Source of the DNA: Actinomadura xylanilytica
GTDB lineage: Bacteria > Actinomycetota > Actinomycetes > Streptosporangiales > Streptosporangiaceae
Direction of reading: 5' to 3'
DNA length: 64,000 nucleotides
NCBI RefSeq assembly: GCF_030283145.1
Contig: NZ_JASNWE010000001.1
Location: 1,239,751-1,303,750 of the forward strand
The notes below the pieces were generated by a model. The model saw only the letters and a program-made list of their open reading frames with translations. It was not told where the DNA came from and did no database searches. Of this stretch, positions 35,954 to 45,317 are shown in pieces. The translations under genes were made by a program, and so were the position numbers. How positions within the stretch are numbered: position 1 is the stretch's first letter; the number at the start of each line of letters is the position of its first letter.

Positions 35954-36964
35954 TCAGACCCCGTAGCGCTCGGGCTTCGGCGACCGGGAGATGAGCGAGA
36001 CGGCCGCCTCCTTGATCGGCATGCCGCCGTACAGCACCGCGACGACCGCCTCGGTGATCGGCATCTCCACGTTGTGCTTGCGGGCCAGCTCATGCACCGC
36101 CTCGGAGGACTTGACCCCCTCGGCCGTCTGCCGGGTGACGGTGATCACCTGGTCGAGGGTCATCCCGCGGCCCAGGTTCTCGCCGAAGGTGCGGTTGCGC
36201 GACAGCGGCGAGATGCACGTGCCGACCAGGTCTCCCATCCCGGCCAGCCCGGCGAAGGTGTGCTCGTCGGCGCCGAGCGCGGCGCCCAGCCGGGCGATCT
36301 CGGCGAGCCCCCGGGTCATCAGCAGCGCTTGGGTACTGGCGCCGAAGCCGAGGCCGGCCGCCATCCCCACGCACAGCGCGACGATGTTCTTCACCGCGCC
36401 GCCCACCTCGCAGCCGATCACGTCGGTGGAGGTGTAGACGCGGAAGTAGGGGGTCATGGTGGCGGCCTGGAGCCGCTGCGCGGTGCGCTCGTCGACGCAC
36501 GCGGCGACGGCCGCGCCGGGCTCGCCGGTGGCGATCTCACGGGCCAGGTTCGGGCCGCAGAACGCCGCCACCCGTTCCGCGGGGACGCCCGCGACCTCCA
36601 CGATCACCTCCGACATCCGCCGGGTGGTGCCGAGCTCGATGCCCTTCATCAGGCTGACCAGCACCGCGTCCGGGGGCAGCAGCTCCGTCCAGCCGGACAG
36701 GTTCTGCCGCAGCGTCTGGGCGGGCACGGCCAGCGCGACGAAATCGGCGCCGGCGAGCGCCTCGGCCGGGTCGAGCGTGGCGCGGATCCCCTCGGGCAGG
36801 ACGACGCCGGGCAGGTAGTCGGGGTTCTCGCGCCGCTCGTTGATCGCCTCGACCACCTCGGGACGGCGGCCCCACAGGGTGACCTCGCCGCCCGCGTCGC
36901 GCAGCATCTTGGCGAAGGTGGTGCCCCAGGACCCCGAGCCCATCACCGCGGTACGGAAGGTCAC
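35954..36964 (-). CDS. gpsA: Glycerol-3-phosphate dehydrogenase [NAD(P)+]
   Basis: GpsA reduces dihydroxyacetone phosphate to sn-glycerol 3-phosphate for phospholipid synthesis. The 336-residue protein has GSGSWGTTFAKML at the N-terminus, LVSLMKGIE, FCGPNLAREIATG with the substrate-binding region, VGGAVKNIVALCVGM with the catalytic Lys, and the C-terminal dimer region. GTG 36964 overlaps the plsC stop by 4 nt, so acyltransferase and dehydrogenase of the same lipid pathway are coupled. Confidence 0.96.
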   Translation of the reverse strand: MTFRTAVMGSGSWGTTFAKMLRDAGGEVTLWGRRPEVVEAINERRENPDYLPGVVLPEGIRATLDPAEALAGADFVALAVPAQTLRQNLSGWTELLPPDAVLVSLMKGIELGTTRRMSEVIVEVAGVPAERVAAFCGPNLAREIATGEPGAAVAACVDERTAQRLQAATMTPYFRVYTSTDVIGCEVGGAVKNIVALCVGMAAGLGFGASTQALLMTRGLAEIARLGAALGADEHTFAGLAGMGDLVGTCISPLSRNRTFGENLGRGMTLDQVITVTRQTAEGVKSSEAVHELARKHNVEMPITEAVVAVLYGGMPIKEAAVSLISRSPKPERYGV

Positions 36965-37863
36965 GAGGCGGCACTCCCCTTCGCCCCGGCCTCAGGCTCA
37001 GGGTCGGACGCGGGCCCGGGCACGGGCTTGGCGGCGGGCTCGCAGGCGGGCTCGGCCTGGGCCCGGACGGTCTCGGCGGCGGCCGGCGCGGGGCTCTCGG
37101 CGGCCAGGGCCCTGCGGCGCTCCTCCAGGACCTTGTGGTGGTCGAAGGCCCGGCCCGGGGGCTCCTCGCCGCGCAGCTCGCCGAGCAGCGCGGTGATCTC
37201 GCGCATGATGTCCTCGGTCGCGGCGTGCAGCGTCTCCTTGGTGAGCGGCAGGCCGGCGTAGGGCGACAGGTCGACCGGCGGGCCGGCGATCACCTTCATG
37301 GTCTTGCGCGGGAACGGGTGGAAGCCCTTCTTCAGGCTCCCGGCCAGCCCGCGCTGCTCGGCCTTCTTGTACGGCAGCAGTTCGTGCGCGCCCCAGTTCG
37401 CGACCGGGACGACCTTCGCGCCGGTCTTCAGGGCCGTCCGCGCCACCCCGGTCTGCCCGGTCATCGGCCACAGCTCGGGGTCGCGGGTGCAACTGCCCTC
37501 GGGGTAGAACATCAGGCACTCGCCGTCGAGCAGGGCCTGCTCGACGTCGCGGAGCGCGTTCGCGGCGTCGGCGCTGTCGCGGTGGACGGGGATCTGGCCG
37601 GTGCCGCGCAGCACGCCGCGGAGGATCCCGACGTCGAAGAGCGTCGACTTGGCCAGGTAGACCGGGTAGCGGCCGGCCTCGAACACGAAGTGGGCCAGCG
37701 CCAGCGGGTCGGACTCGGAGATGTGGTTGGCGGCGATGATCACGCCGCCGGTCCCGGGCACGTTCCCGCGGCCCCGCCAGTCCCGCCGCAGCAGGCCGTG
37801 CAGCAGCGGGCGCAGGATGACGATCGTGAGCTTCCGCCAGGCCGGCGAATAGCCGTGGCCCAT
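36961..37863 (-). CDS. plsC: 1-acyl-sn-glycerol-3-phosphate acyltransferase (PlsC family)
   Basis: The 300-residue protein has the acyltransferase block I NHISESDPLAL (His/Asp catalytic pair), block III FYPEGSCTRD and block IV-like VVPVANWG. It would form phosphatidic acid from lysophosphatidic acid at the inner membrane. The last 60 residues are Ala/Pro/Glu-rich and not conserved. The gene is first in the plsC-gpsA-ddl direction and divergent from cofC. ATG 37863 (MGHGYSPAWRK) is supported by conservation; longer frames upstream run into cofC. Confidence 0.93.
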   Translation of the reverse strand: MGHGYSPAWRKLTIVILRPLLHGLLRRDWRGRGNVPGTGGVIIAANHISESDPLALAHFVFEAGRYPVYLAKSTLFDVGILRGVLRGTGQIPVHRDSADAANALRDVEQALLDGECLMFYPEGSCTRDPELWPMTGQTGVARTALKTGAKVVPVANWGAHELLPYKKAEQRGLAGSLKKGFHPFPRKTMKVIAGPPVDLSPYAGLPLTKETLHAATEDIMREITALLGELRGEEPPGRAFDHHKVLEERRRALAAESPAPAAAETVRAQAEPACEPAAKPVPGPASDPEPEAGAKGSAAS

Positions 37864-37951
37864 GCCCGTCCCCTCCTTGCCTGTCGGTCCCCCGCGTGAA
37901 CGCGGGGTGTCCTCAAGTGTCGCGGTTGCGTGCGCATAGTGTCGAGTTGCC

Positions 37952-38623
37952 ATGTCTACAGCAGGGGGCGGCGCGCCCCATCTCCAGTGGTCCCTCGTCG
38001 TGCCCGTCAAGGTGCTCGCGCGAGCGAAGACCCGCATGTCCGGGGCGGCGGGCCCGCACCGTGAGGCCCTCGCCCTCGCGGTCGCCACCGACACGGTCGC
38101 CGCGGCGCTGCGCTCCGCGCGCGTCCGCGATGTGATCGTGGTCACAGACGATCCCCTTCCGGCGGCCGAGCTGGCCGCCCTGGGCGCCCGGATCGTGCCC
38201 GACGAGCCCGATTCCGGTCTCAACCCGGCCCTGGTGTACGGGGCGGGACGCGGCCGGGAGGCGTTCCCCGGCGCGGGCGTGGGGGCGCTGTCGGCCGATC
38301 TCCCCGCGCTGCGACCCGGCGAGCTGGACCGCGTGCTGGAGGCGGCGGCGGAGGCGCCCGAGGCGTTCGTGCCGGACGCGCTGGGCATCGGCACGACCCT
38401 TTACACGGCCCGTCCGGGCGTGCCGTTCTCGCCCGCGTTCGGCGGCGACTCGCGCGCCGCGCACCGCGCCCGCGGCGCACGGGAGCTGTTGCTCCGCGAT
38501 ATCGACAGCGTACGTCGTGACGTCGACACCCTGGACGATCTGAAGGCCGCCCTGGCGCTCGGCACCGGCCCGCGGACGGCCGGCGTCGCCGCACTGCTCC
38601 CCGCCCTGCGCGCCCCCGCCTGA
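37952..38623 (+). CDS. cofC: 2-phospho-L-lactate guanylyltransferase (coenzyme F420 synthesis)
   Basis: CofC/FbiD makes the activated phospholactate or phosphoenolpyruvate nucleotide used to build coenzyme F420. The 223-residue protein has the nucleotidyltransferase start SLVVPVKVLARAKTRM, DVIVVTDDPL, and the acidic metal site GALSADLPALRPGEL, followed by FSPAFGGDSRAAHRA. TAGTGT at about 37938-37943 lies 8 nt before the ATG, so the transcript may be leaderless. Its place between plsC and hup is typical for F420-producing actinomycetes. Confidence 0.93.
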   Translation: MSTAGGGAPHLQWSLVVPVKVLARAKTRMSGAAGPHREALALAVATDTVAAALRSARVRDVIVVTDDPLPAAELAALGARIVPDEPDSGLNPALVYGAGRGREAFPGAGVGALSADLPALRPGELDRVLEAAAEAPEAFVPDALGIGTTLYTARPGVPFSPAFGGDSRAAHRARGARELLLRDIDSVRRDVDTLDDLKAALALGTGPRTAGVAALLPALRAPA

Positions 38624-38720
38624 CCGGAAGTCCGGGAGATGAGGGGGCTGGGAGCCGCAGGCCGGGCGTCGGTGCCACGGCCGGGCGGCGGTGCGGTGGG
38701 GCGGCGGATAGGCTGCTCGC

Positions 38721-38939
38721 ATGCAGGCGACAGTGCGCGCTTACGACGCCGGGACGCGCTCGGGGAGCGTGCTGCTCGACGACGGGACCGAGCTGGCCTT
38801 CGACGGCGCGGCGTTCGCGGCGGGGGGCCTGCGCCTGCTGCGCTTCGGCCAGCGGGTCAATCTGGCGCTCGACGGCGGCGGCCGGGTGTCGGCCATCACC
38901 CTGTCGACGTTCCCGCTGCCCCCGTCCCCGCCCGCCTGA
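38721..38939 (+). CDS. Small cold-shock-domain-like protein
   Basis: The 72-residue protein has an OB-fold-like pattern (MQATVRAYDAGTRSGSVLLDDG, LRLLRFGQRVNLAL, ISAITLSTF-type end). It resembles a cold-shock domain but lacks the RNP1/RNP2 aromatic motifs. Small proteins of this sort commonly lie between cofC and hup in actinomycetes. The function is unknown; nucleic-acid binding is an inference. The ATG is 98 bp after cofC. Confidence 0.75.
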   Translation: MQATVRAYDAGTRSGSVLLDDGTELAFDGAAFAAGGLRLLRFGQRVNLALDGGGRVSAITLSTFPLPPSPPA

Positions 38940-38981
38940 CCGCCTGACCGCCTGACCGGCCGACCGGCCGACCTGCCGACC
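38934..38981. repeat. Six tandem 8-bp repeats
   Basis: Three copies of GCCTGACC are followed by two of GGCCGACC and one TGCCGACC. They begin at the stop codon of the CSD-like gene. Such short GC-rich tandem repeats probably arise by slippage. Confidence 0.85.
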
Positions 38982-39013
38982 GGCGCCGCCGGAATGCGGT
39001 ACATCCGTGAACG

Positions 39014-39057
39014 CGACAGCGCCCGGGTCCGTTTCGGAACGGTCCCAGGCGCTGTCG
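39014..39057 (-). terminator. Strong terminator of hup
   Basis: CGACAGCGCC (39014-39023) pairs with GGCGCTGTCG (39048-39057), and the inner arms GGGTCCGTT/AACGGTCCC continue the stem to a TTCG-type tetraloop with a single mismatch. It lies immediately after the hup stop. Confidence 0.9.
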
Positions 39058-39064
39058 TGGCAGG

Positions 39065-39343
39065 TTACTTCTTCCCGGCCACCAGGTTCTTGAAGTCCGC
39101 ACCGGCCTTGAACTTCGGCACGGACGTCGCGGGGACCTGGATGGTCTTGCCCGTTGCGGGGTTACGGGCCGTACGGGCAGGCCGGTCGGCCTTCTCGAAC
39201 GATCCGAACCCGGTGATCGCGACCTTGTCGCCCTTGGCGACGGTGGTCTGGATGGTCTCCAGGATGGCGTCGACGGCCTCGGCTGCGGCCTTCTTGCTGC
39301 CCAGCCGGTCAGAGATGGCGTCGACCAGCTCACGCTTGTTCAT
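39065..39343 (-). CDS. hup: DNA-binding protein HU
   Basis: The 92-residue protein is a classic short HU (MNKRELVDAISDRL, GFGSFEKADRPARTARNPATGK, VPKFKAGADFKNLV), binding and bending DNA in the nucleoid. It lacks the long lysine-rich tail of the mycobacterial HupB type, so it corresponds to the short HU form that Streptomyces also carries. AGAGGAG precedes the ATG. The strong terminator just after it makes it monocistronic. Confidence 0.96.
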   Translation of the reverse strand: MNKRELVDAISDRLGSKKAAAEAVDAILETIQTTVAKGDKVAITGFGSFEKADRPARTARNPATGKTIQVPATSVPKFKAGADFKNLVAGKK

Positions 39344-39500
39344 GGGTTACTCCTCTAGTTCCCCCCTTGCCCGAACGAAACTAAGGGAGCCTCTCCATGT
39401 ACACAATCACCTGAACACAAGAGTTGCCGTGTCGCTGGCGTTTATGTCGGTCTCGCCCCCGTCTCGCCGGGCAGCCGGACCGGATCCGGCCACTCGCACG

Positions 39501-39734
39501 TTACCGGGGCCCGGGGGCGTCGCGGAAATCGGCCAGGAAGGTCTCCAGCCTGCGCGCGGCCAGGTCGGAGTCCCTCTTGGCGAGATCGGTGATCGCCAAG
39601 AGGTGCCTGATGAGCCGCTGCCGGGTCTCCGCCGGCAGCGGCGCGACGAGCCGGTGGGCGTCCCGCAACTGCTCCGCGAGGAGCGTCAGGGCGGGGTCGT
39701 CCCACTCGGGTCGGGTCCACGGGACCGGGCTCAC
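39501..39734 (-). CDS. Small conserved protein between hup and leuD
   Basis: The roughly 77-residue protein (MSPVPWTRPEWDDPALTLLAEQLRD from GTG 39734) is mostly alpha-helical and charged, without motifs I recognise. An alternative TTG start at 39746 adds four residues. Similar-sized proteins are often annotated as hypothetical at this position in actinomycetes. No function can be assigned. Confidence 0.65.
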   Translation of the reverse strand: MSPVPWTRPEWDDPALTLLAEQLRDAHRLVAPLPAETRQRLIRHLLAITDLAKRDSDLAARRLETFLADFRDAPGPR

Positions 39735-39960
39735 TGGCGCCCCCAAACGGTTCGAGCGTGTCTCCGCACCCGGGAATTGTCCTCTGTGCGGTGGAACGGC
39801 CGTTCATCCGGGGGGTCCGCGGCCGGGCGCGTCGTCCCGGGGCCGGCACGCCGGCACCCGTCCGGGACGGCCGGGGCGGGCCGTCCCGGACGGGCTCGGG
39901 ACGCGGGCGCGGACACCGCCCGGGGCGGGCGGGGGCGACCCCGCCCGCCGTGCGGCGGGA

Positions 39961-40557
39961 TCAGGCGGTGACCGGCAGCCAGGCCGGCCGGGCCTTCTCG
40001 AATTCGCCGACGCGATCGGCGTGGCGCAGGGTCAGTCCGATGTCGTCCAGGCCCTCCAGGAGCCGCCAGCGGGTGTAGTCGTCGATCTCGAACGGGGCGG
40101 CGAGACCGGTTCCGTCCGCGCCGCGGACCTCGCGCGCCTCCAGGTCGACGGTGAGCTCGGCGGCCGGGTCCCGCTCGGCCCCGGCCTGGAGCGCCTCGAC
40201 GGTCTCGGCGGGCAGGACGACCGGCAGCAGCCCCATCTTGGTGGCGTTGTTGCGGAAGATGTCGCCGAAGCGCGGCGCGATGACGACCCGGAAGCCGTAC
40301 TGCTGGAGCGCCCAGACCGCGTGCTCGCGGGACGAGCCGGTGCCGAAGTCGGGCCCGGCGACCAGGATTCCCGCGCCCTGGTACTGCGGCTGGTTGAGCA
40401 CGAAGTCCGGGTCCTCGCGCCAGGCCGAGAACAGGCCCTTGTCGAAGCCGGTGCGGCTGACCTGCTTCAGCCAGACCGCCGGGATGATCTGGTCGGTGTC
40501 GACGTTGCTGCGGCGCAGCGGGACCGCGCGCCCGGTGTAGGTGGTGAACGCTTCCAT
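39961..40557 (-). CDS. leuD: 3-isopropylmalate dehydratase small subunit
   Basis: LeuD pairs with LeuC to isomerise 2- to 3-isopropylmalate in leucine synthesis. The 198-residue protein has [15 protein letters not shown], the substrate-recognition loop [17 protein letters not shown], and [22 protein letters not shown], all typical. It follows leuC closely (13 bp) on the same strand. Confidence 0.97.
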   Translation of the reverse strand: MEAFTTYTGRAVPLRRSNVDTDQIIPAVWLKQVSRTGFDKGLFSAWREDPDFVLNQPQYQGAGILVAGPDFGTGSSREHAVWALQQYGFRVVIAPRFGDIFRNNATKMGLLPVVLPAETVEALQAGAERDPAAELTVDLEAREVRGADGTGLAAPFEIDDYTRWRLLEGLDDIGLTLRHADRVGEFEKARPAWLPVTA

Positions 40558-40570
40558 TCGGCTCGTCCCT

Positions 40571-42022
40571 TTACAGATCGGTCTCGTTCTGGGGGGACGA
40601 CCCCCCAGACCCCCCGGCGGCTGCGCCGAGGTCTAGGGGCGCAGCCAGGCGCCCGGTCACGGCGGTGGCGGCGGCTACGGCGGGCGACACCAGGTGGGTG
40701 CGCCCGCCCGGTCCCTGCCGGCCCTCGAAGTTGCGGTTGGAGGTCGAGGCGCTGCGCTCCCCGGGCGTGAGCTTGTCGGGGTTCATCGCCAGGCACATCG
40801 AGCAGCCCGCCTCGCGCCATTCGGCGCCGGCGGCGGAGATGACCTCGTCCAGCCCCTCCTCCTCGGCCTTCTTCTTGACCTCCATCGAGCCGGGCACGAC
40901 CAGCATGCGGACGCCGTCCGCGACCCGGCGGCCGGCCAGCACGTCCGCGACGGCGCGCAGGTCCTCGATGCGGCCGTTGGTGCAGGAGCCGACGAAGACG
41001 GTGTCGACGGCGATCTCGCGCAGCGGGGTGCCGGCGGTCAGGCCCATGTACTCCAGCGCCCGCTCGGCGTTCTGCCGGGCGGCCGGGTCGTCGTAGGAGG
41101 CCGGGTCGGGCACCGAGGCGCCGAGCGGCAGCCCCTGGCCGGGGTTGGTGCCCCAGGTGACGAACGGGGTCAGCTCGGCCGCGTCGATCACGACCTCCCG
41201 GTCGAAGACCGCGTCGTCGTCGGTGCGCAGGGACGTCCAGTACTCGACGGCCCTGTCCCAGTCCACTCCCGCGGGCGCGTGCTCGCGCCCCTTGAGGTAC
41301 TCGAAGGTGGTCTCGTCCGGGGCGATCAGGCCCGCGCGGGCGCCGGCCTCGATGGACATGTTGCAGACCGTCATGCGGCCTTCCATCGACAGCGACCGGA
41401 TCGCCTCGCCGCGGTACTCGATCACGTGTCCCTGGCCGCCGCCGGTACCGATCCGCGCGATGATCGCGAGGATCAGGTCCTTGGCGGTGACGCCCGCGGG
41501 CAGCGCGCCGTCCACGGTCACGGCCATCGTCTTCGGCCGGTTCTGGGTCAGCGTCTGGGTGGCCAGGACGTGCTCGACCTCGCTGGTTCCGATGCCGAAG
41601 GCCAGCGCGCCGAACGCGCCGTGGGTGGAGGTGTGCGAGTCGCCGCAGACCACCGTCATGCCCGGCTGGGTCAGCCCGAGCTGCGGGCCGATGACGTGCA
41701 CGATGCCCTGCCCGGCGTCGCCCATCGGGTGCAGGCGGAGGCCGAACTCGGCGCAGTTCTTGCGCAGCGTCTCGACCTGGGCGCGCGACACCGGGTCGGC
41801 GATCGGCTTGAGCAGGTCGGTGGTCGGGACGTTGTGGTCCTCGGTCGCGATGGTCAGGTCCGGGCGCCGGACCGGGCGGCCCGCCATCCGCAGGCCGTCG
41901 AACGCCTGCGGGCTGGTCACCTCGTGGACCAGGTGCAGGTCGATGTAGAGGAGGTCCGGTTCACCCTCGGCACGTCGTACGACATGCGCGTCGTACACCT
42001 TCTCGGCCATTGTGCGGCCCAT
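40571..42022 (-). CDS. leuC: 3-isopropylmalate dehydratase large subunit
   Basis: LeuC is the [4Fe-4S] aconitase-fold subunit. The 483-residue protein has [21 protein letters not shown], the first cluster Cys in [15 protein letters not shown] and the other two in [10 protein letters not shown]. After the expected C-terminus it has a Gly/Ser-rich tail of about 18 residues that is encoded by a repeat-like hairpin (40589-40633) and is not part of the family. Two starts compete: ATG 42022 and ATG 42010 ([11 protein letters not shown]). The divergent gene is ndgR, a known regulator of leuCD in Streptomyces. Confidence 0.95.
   Translation of the reverse strand: MGRTMAEKVYDAHVVRRAEGEPDLLYIDLHLVHEVTSPQAFDGLRMAGRPVRRPDLTIATEDHNVPTTDLLKPIADPVSRAQVETLRKNCAEFGLRLHPMGDAGQGIVHVIGPQLGLTQPGMTVVCGDSHTSTHGAFGALAFGIGTSEVEHVLATQTLTQNRPKTMAVTVDGALPAGVTAKDLILAIIARIGTGGGQGHVIEYRGEAIRSLSMEGRMTVCNMSIEAGARAGLIAPDETTFEYLKGREHAPAGVDWDRAVEYWTSLRTDDDAVFDREVVIDAAELTPFVTWGTNPGQGLPLGASVPDPASYDDPAARQNAERALEYMGLTAGTPLREIAVDTVFVGSCTNGRIEDLRAVADVLAGRRVADGVRMLVVPGSMEVKKKAEEEGLDEVISAAGAEWREAGCSMCLAMNPDKLTPGERSASTSNRNFEGRQGPGGRTHLVSPAVAAATAVTGRLAAPLDLGAAAGGSGGSSPQNETDL
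40589..40633. repeat. Palindromic GC element inside the leuC 3' end
   Basis: CTGGGGGG-ACGA-CCCCCCAG (40589-40608) is a perfect 8-bp-stem hairpin, followed by CCCCCCGGCGGCTGCGCCG. The arrangement looks like a short dispersed palindromic element rather than leuC coding sequence. It supplies the codons of the non-conserved LeuC tail. Genome-wide copies were not checked. Confidence 0.6.
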
Positions 42023-42083
42023 CGCTCCACCTCACCTTGTCGTCTCCGGCGCGCCGGTGCGCCGTGGTCCGGGTCACCTCGAC

Positions 42084-42112
42084 TTGCATCTCAAATTACG
42101 AGACGGCAATAT
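42084..42112. promoter_or_regulatory. Leaderless ndgR promoter and candidate NdgR operator
   Basis: TTGCAT (42084-42089) and CAATAT (42107-42112) are spaced 17 bp, and the ndgR ATG follows 6 nt later, so the mRNA is probably leaderless. TTGCATCTC and GAGACGGCAA flank an AT-rich centre as an imperfect inverted repeat (42084-42109). This fits binding of an IclR dimer that controls both ndgR and leuC. Confidence 0.6.
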
Positions 42113-42118
42113 CAAGAC

Positions 42119-42838
42119 ATGGACAACTCTAGCGGAGTCGGCGTACTTGACAAAGCGGTTCTGGTCCTGAACGCGCTGGAGGCCGGTCCGGCCTCGCTCG
42201 CCCAGCTCGTCCAGACCACCGCCCTGGCCCGCCCGACGGCCCACCGGCTCGCCGTCGCACTGGAGCACCACCGGCTCGTGCACCGCGACACGCAGGGCCG
42301 TTTCATCCTCGGCCCGAGGCTGGCCGAGCTGGCGGTGGCGGCGGGCGAGGACCGCCTCCTCGCCATCGCCCAGCCGATTCTCGCGCAGTTGCGCGACCTG
42401 ACCGGCGAGAGCGCCTCGCTCTTCCGCCGCCAGGGCGACGTCCGGGTGTGCGTGGCGGCGGCCGAGCGGACCAGCGGCCTGCGCGACACCATCCCGGTCG
42501 GCGCGGCGCTCCCGATGACCGCCGGGTCGGCCGCCCAGATCCTGCTCGCCTGGGAGGAGCCGGACCGGATGCACCGGGGCCTGCGCGGCGCCAAGTTCGA
42601 GGCGACCACCCTCGCGTCGGTGCGGCGCCGCGGGTGGGCGCAGAGTGTGGGCGAGCGGGAGCAGGGCGTCGGGTCGGTGTCGGCGCCGATACGGGGCGCG
42701 GGTGGACGGGTGATCGCCGCGGTCTCCGTCTCCGGCCCCCTGGAGCGCCTCACCCGCTCCCCCGGCCGCCTGCACGCGGGCCCGGTGATGGCCGCCGCCG
42801 AGAAGGTCTCCGAGGGCATGCGCCGCACCGCCTCCTGA
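42119..42838 (+). CDS. ndgR: IclR-family regulator NdgR
   Basis: The 239-residue protein has an N-terminal winged helix (VLDKAVLVLNALE, LARPTAHRLAVALEHHRLV) and a C-terminal IclR ligand domain. In Streptomyces the orthologue NdgR/AreB sits divergently from leuCD and regulates leucine and other amino-acid genes. The position here is the same. No ribosome site precedes the ATG. Confidence 0.93.
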   Translation: MDNSSGVGVLDKAVLVLNALEAGPASLAQLVQTTALARPTAHRLAVALEHHRLVHRDTQGRFILGPRLAELAVAAGEDRLLAIAQPILAQLRDLTGESASLFRRQGDVRVCVAAAERTSGLRDTIPVGAALPMTAGSAAQILLAWEEPDRMHRGLRGAKFEATTLASVRRRGWAQSVGEREQGVGSVSAPIRGAGGRVIAAVSVSGPLERLTRSPGRLHAGPVMAAAEKVSEGMRRTAS

Positions 42839-42892
42839 CCGTCCTGGCATGAAATTCACGGTCCGCGGACACAAGGTCGGATGGGAGGTCCG

Positions 42893-45229
42893 ATGACCAT
42901 CGACGAATCCGGCCTGCGGGCGCGGCTGGCGGAGCTGACCCTCGACGAGAAGACCGACCTGCTGACCGGCGCCGATTTCTGGACGCTGCGCCCGATCCCC
43001 CGGATCGGGCTGAGGCGGCTGGTGCTGTCGGACGGCCCGAACGGTGTCCGCGGGACGCGCTGGGACGATCGCGAGACGAGCCTGCTGTTCCCGAACCCGA
43101 CCGCGCTCGCCGCGACCTGGGACCCCGCGGCGGCCGAGCGGACCGGACGGCTGAACGGCGCGCAGGCCCGCGACAAGGGCGTCCACGTCCAGCTCGCCCC
43201 CACCCTCAACCTGCACCGGACCCCGCTCGGCGGCCGGCATTTCGAGAACTACTCTGAGGACCCGCTGCTCGTCGCCCGGATCGGCGCCGCGTTCGTCCGG
43301 GGCGTCCAGTCGGCCGGGGTGGCGGCCACGGCCAAGCACGTGGTCGGCAACGAGTCCGAGACCGAGCGGATGTCCTACGACGCGCGGATCGACGACCGGA
43401 CGCTGGATCGCCTTTACCTGCGCCCCTTCGAGGAGGCCGTCCGGGCCGGGGCGTGGGCGGCCATGGCGGCCTACAACGGTGTCAACGGCACGACGATGAC
43501 CGAGAACCGGCCGCTGCTGACCGGCGTCCTCAAGGAGCGCTGGGGGTTCGACGGCGTGCTGGTCTCGGACTGGACCGCGATCCGGTCCACCGAGGCCGCC
43601 GCCAACGCGGGCATGGACCTGGAGATGCCGGGCCTGCCGACCAGCCCGTGGCGCGGCAGGCTCGCCGCGGCGGTCCGGGAGGGCCGGGTCGCCGCGGAGC
43701 TGATCGACGACAAGGTGCTGCGGATCCTGCGGCTGGCGGCGCGCGTGGGCGCGCTGGACGGCTTCCCCGGGCCGCCCCCGGCGACCACCCCGGCCGACGC
43801 CCGCGATCAGCTTCGCGAGCTGGCCTCGCGCGGGATGGTGCTGCTGCGGAACGAGGGCGGCGCGCTCCCGCTGAACGCTCCCGGCAGGATCGCGCTCATC
43901 GGCCCGAACGCGGTGCGGTTCGCCGCCCAGGGCGGCGGGAGTGCGCACGTCACCCCCGCCCACGTGGTGACCCCGGAGGAAGGGCTCCGCCAGGCGCTCG
44001 GCGATGCCGAGATCATCGTCCGTCCCGGCGTCCACCCGCACGAACGGCTCGCGCCGCTGCCGCTCGCCATGGCCACCGACCCGGAGACGGGCGAGCCCGG
44101 CGTGCGGCTGGAGTTCCTCGGCGCGGACGGGGCGCCGCTCCGCTCCGAACGCCGGGCGGGAGCGCGATTCGTCCTCTACCAGGACGTCCCGGACGGCACC
44201 CGCGAGATCGTGGCGCGCACCCGGGTGACCCCGGCCGAGGACGGCGCGCACACGTTCGCGGCGTCCGGGGTGGGCGAGCTCCTGCTGACGATCGGCGGGA
44301 ACACCACGGCGATCACCCTCGCGCCGGGCGGCGGCGACCTGGTCGAGGCGCTGATGCGCCCGCCGGAGCACCGCGTGGAGGTGGACCTGGCGGCGGGCCG
44401 CGCCGTCCCGGTCGAGCTGCGCCTCGCCTGCGCGCCCGACCGGCCGGCCCTCGCGCTCGGGCTCGGCCACTGGGCGCCGCACCTGACCGAGGACGAGGAG
44501 CTGGCCGCCGCCGTGGCCGCCGCCCGCGGCGCCGACGCGGCCGTGGTGGTCGTCGGGACCAACGACGCGGTGGAGAGCGAGGGCTTCGACCGGACCACGC
44601 TCGCCCTTCCCGGCCGCCAGGACGAGCTGGTCTCGGCCGTCGCGGCCGTTAATCCGCGCACGGTCGTGGTGGTCAACGCCGGGGCGCCGGTCCTGATGCC
44701 GTGGCGGGACGAGGCCGCCGCCGTGCTGTGGGCGTGGCTGCCCGGTCAGGAAGGCGGCGCGGCCATCGCCGACGTCCTCACCGGCGCGGCCGAGCCGGGC
44801 GGACGGCTGCCGACCACGTTCCCGGTGACGGGCACCGGCGTCCTGTCACCGGTCCCCGGCCCGGACGGGACGCTGGAGTACTCCGAGGGCACCGCGATCG
44901 GCTACCGGCACTACCCGCCGCACGACGTCGCGTACCCGTTCGGGCACGGGCTCGGCTACACCACCTGGGCGTACGAGTCGCTGGCCGTCGCGGGCGGGGT
45001 GGCCGAGGTCACCGTCCGCAACACCGGCGGCCGGTCCGGGCGCGAGATCGTCCAGTGCTACGCGTCGGAGGAGGGCCCGCCGGTCCGGCTGGTGGGGTTC
45101 GGCGTCGCCGAGGCGGGGCCGGGCGGCACCGCGACCGTCCGGATCGGGCTGGACGGTCCGCCGGCCGTCCCGTACACGCTGCGCGCCGGTTCCTCCATCG
45201 CCGACCTGCCCTTGACGGCACGGGTCTGA
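42893..45229 (+). CDS. Glycoside hydrolase family 3 beta-glycosidase
   Basis: The 778-residue enzyme has the GH3 barrel with substrate motifs LSDGPNGVR, ATAKHVVGNESETER (Lys-His pair about 148-149) and the catalytic nucleophile Asp226 in GVLVSDWTA. A PA14-like insert lies about 370-480, then the C-terminal alpha/beta sandwich (VVVVGTNDAVESEGFDR) and a fibronectin-III-like end. This domain order is typical of beta-glucosidases of the Bgl3B type. There is no signal peptide, so it acts in the cytosol on imported oligosaccharides or glycosides. ATG 42893 has GGGAGG upstream. Confidence 0.93.
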   Translation: MTIDESGLRARLAELTLDEKTDLLTGADFWTLRPIPRIGLRRLVLSDGPNGVRGTRWDDRETSLLFPNPTALAATWDPAAAERTGRLNGAQARDKGVHVQLAPTLNLHRTPLGGRHFENYSEDPLLVARIGAAFVRGVQSAGVAATAKHVVGNESETERMSYDARIDDRTLDRLYLRPFEEAVRAGAWAAMAAYNGVNGTTMTENRPLLTGVLKERWGFDGVLVSDWTAIRSTEAAANAGMDLEMPGLPTSPWRGRLAAAVREGRVAAELIDDKVLRILRLAARVGALDGFPGPPPATTPADARDQLRELASRGMVLLRNEGGALPLNAPGRIALIGPNAVRFAAQGGGSAHVTPAHVVTPEEGLRQALGDAEIIVRPGVHPHERLAPLPLAMATDPETGEPGVRLEFLGADGAPLRSERRAGARFVLYQDVPDGTREIVARTRVTPAEDGAHTFAASGVGELLLTIGGNTTAITLAPGGGDLVEALMRPPEHRVEVDLAAGRAVPVELRLACAPDRPALALGLGHWAPHLTEDEELAAAVAAARGADAAVVVVGTNDAVESEGFDRTTLALPGRQDELVSAVAAVNPRTVVVVNAGAPVLMPWRDEAAAVLWAWLPGQEGGAAIADVLTGAAEPGGRLPTTFPVTGTGVLSPVPGPDGTLEYSEGTAIGYRHYPPHDVAYPFGHGLGYTTWAYESLAVAGGVAEVTVRNTGGRSGREIVQCYASEEGPPVRLVGFGVAEAGPGGTATVRIGLDGPPAVPYTLRAGSSIADLPLTARV

Positions 45230-45317
45230 GCGACCGGGAAAGGGTGCCCGGGGATCGTTGGATTGTGCCGCTTTCCCATGGCTGGTTAGCGTTAATATCC
45301 AGCCGAGGAGGTGCTGG

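Noticed and set aside
42893..45229. Secreted cellulase-type GH3
   Set aside because: There is no signal peptide or lipobox at the start with the good ribosome site, so a cytosolic enzyme is more likely.
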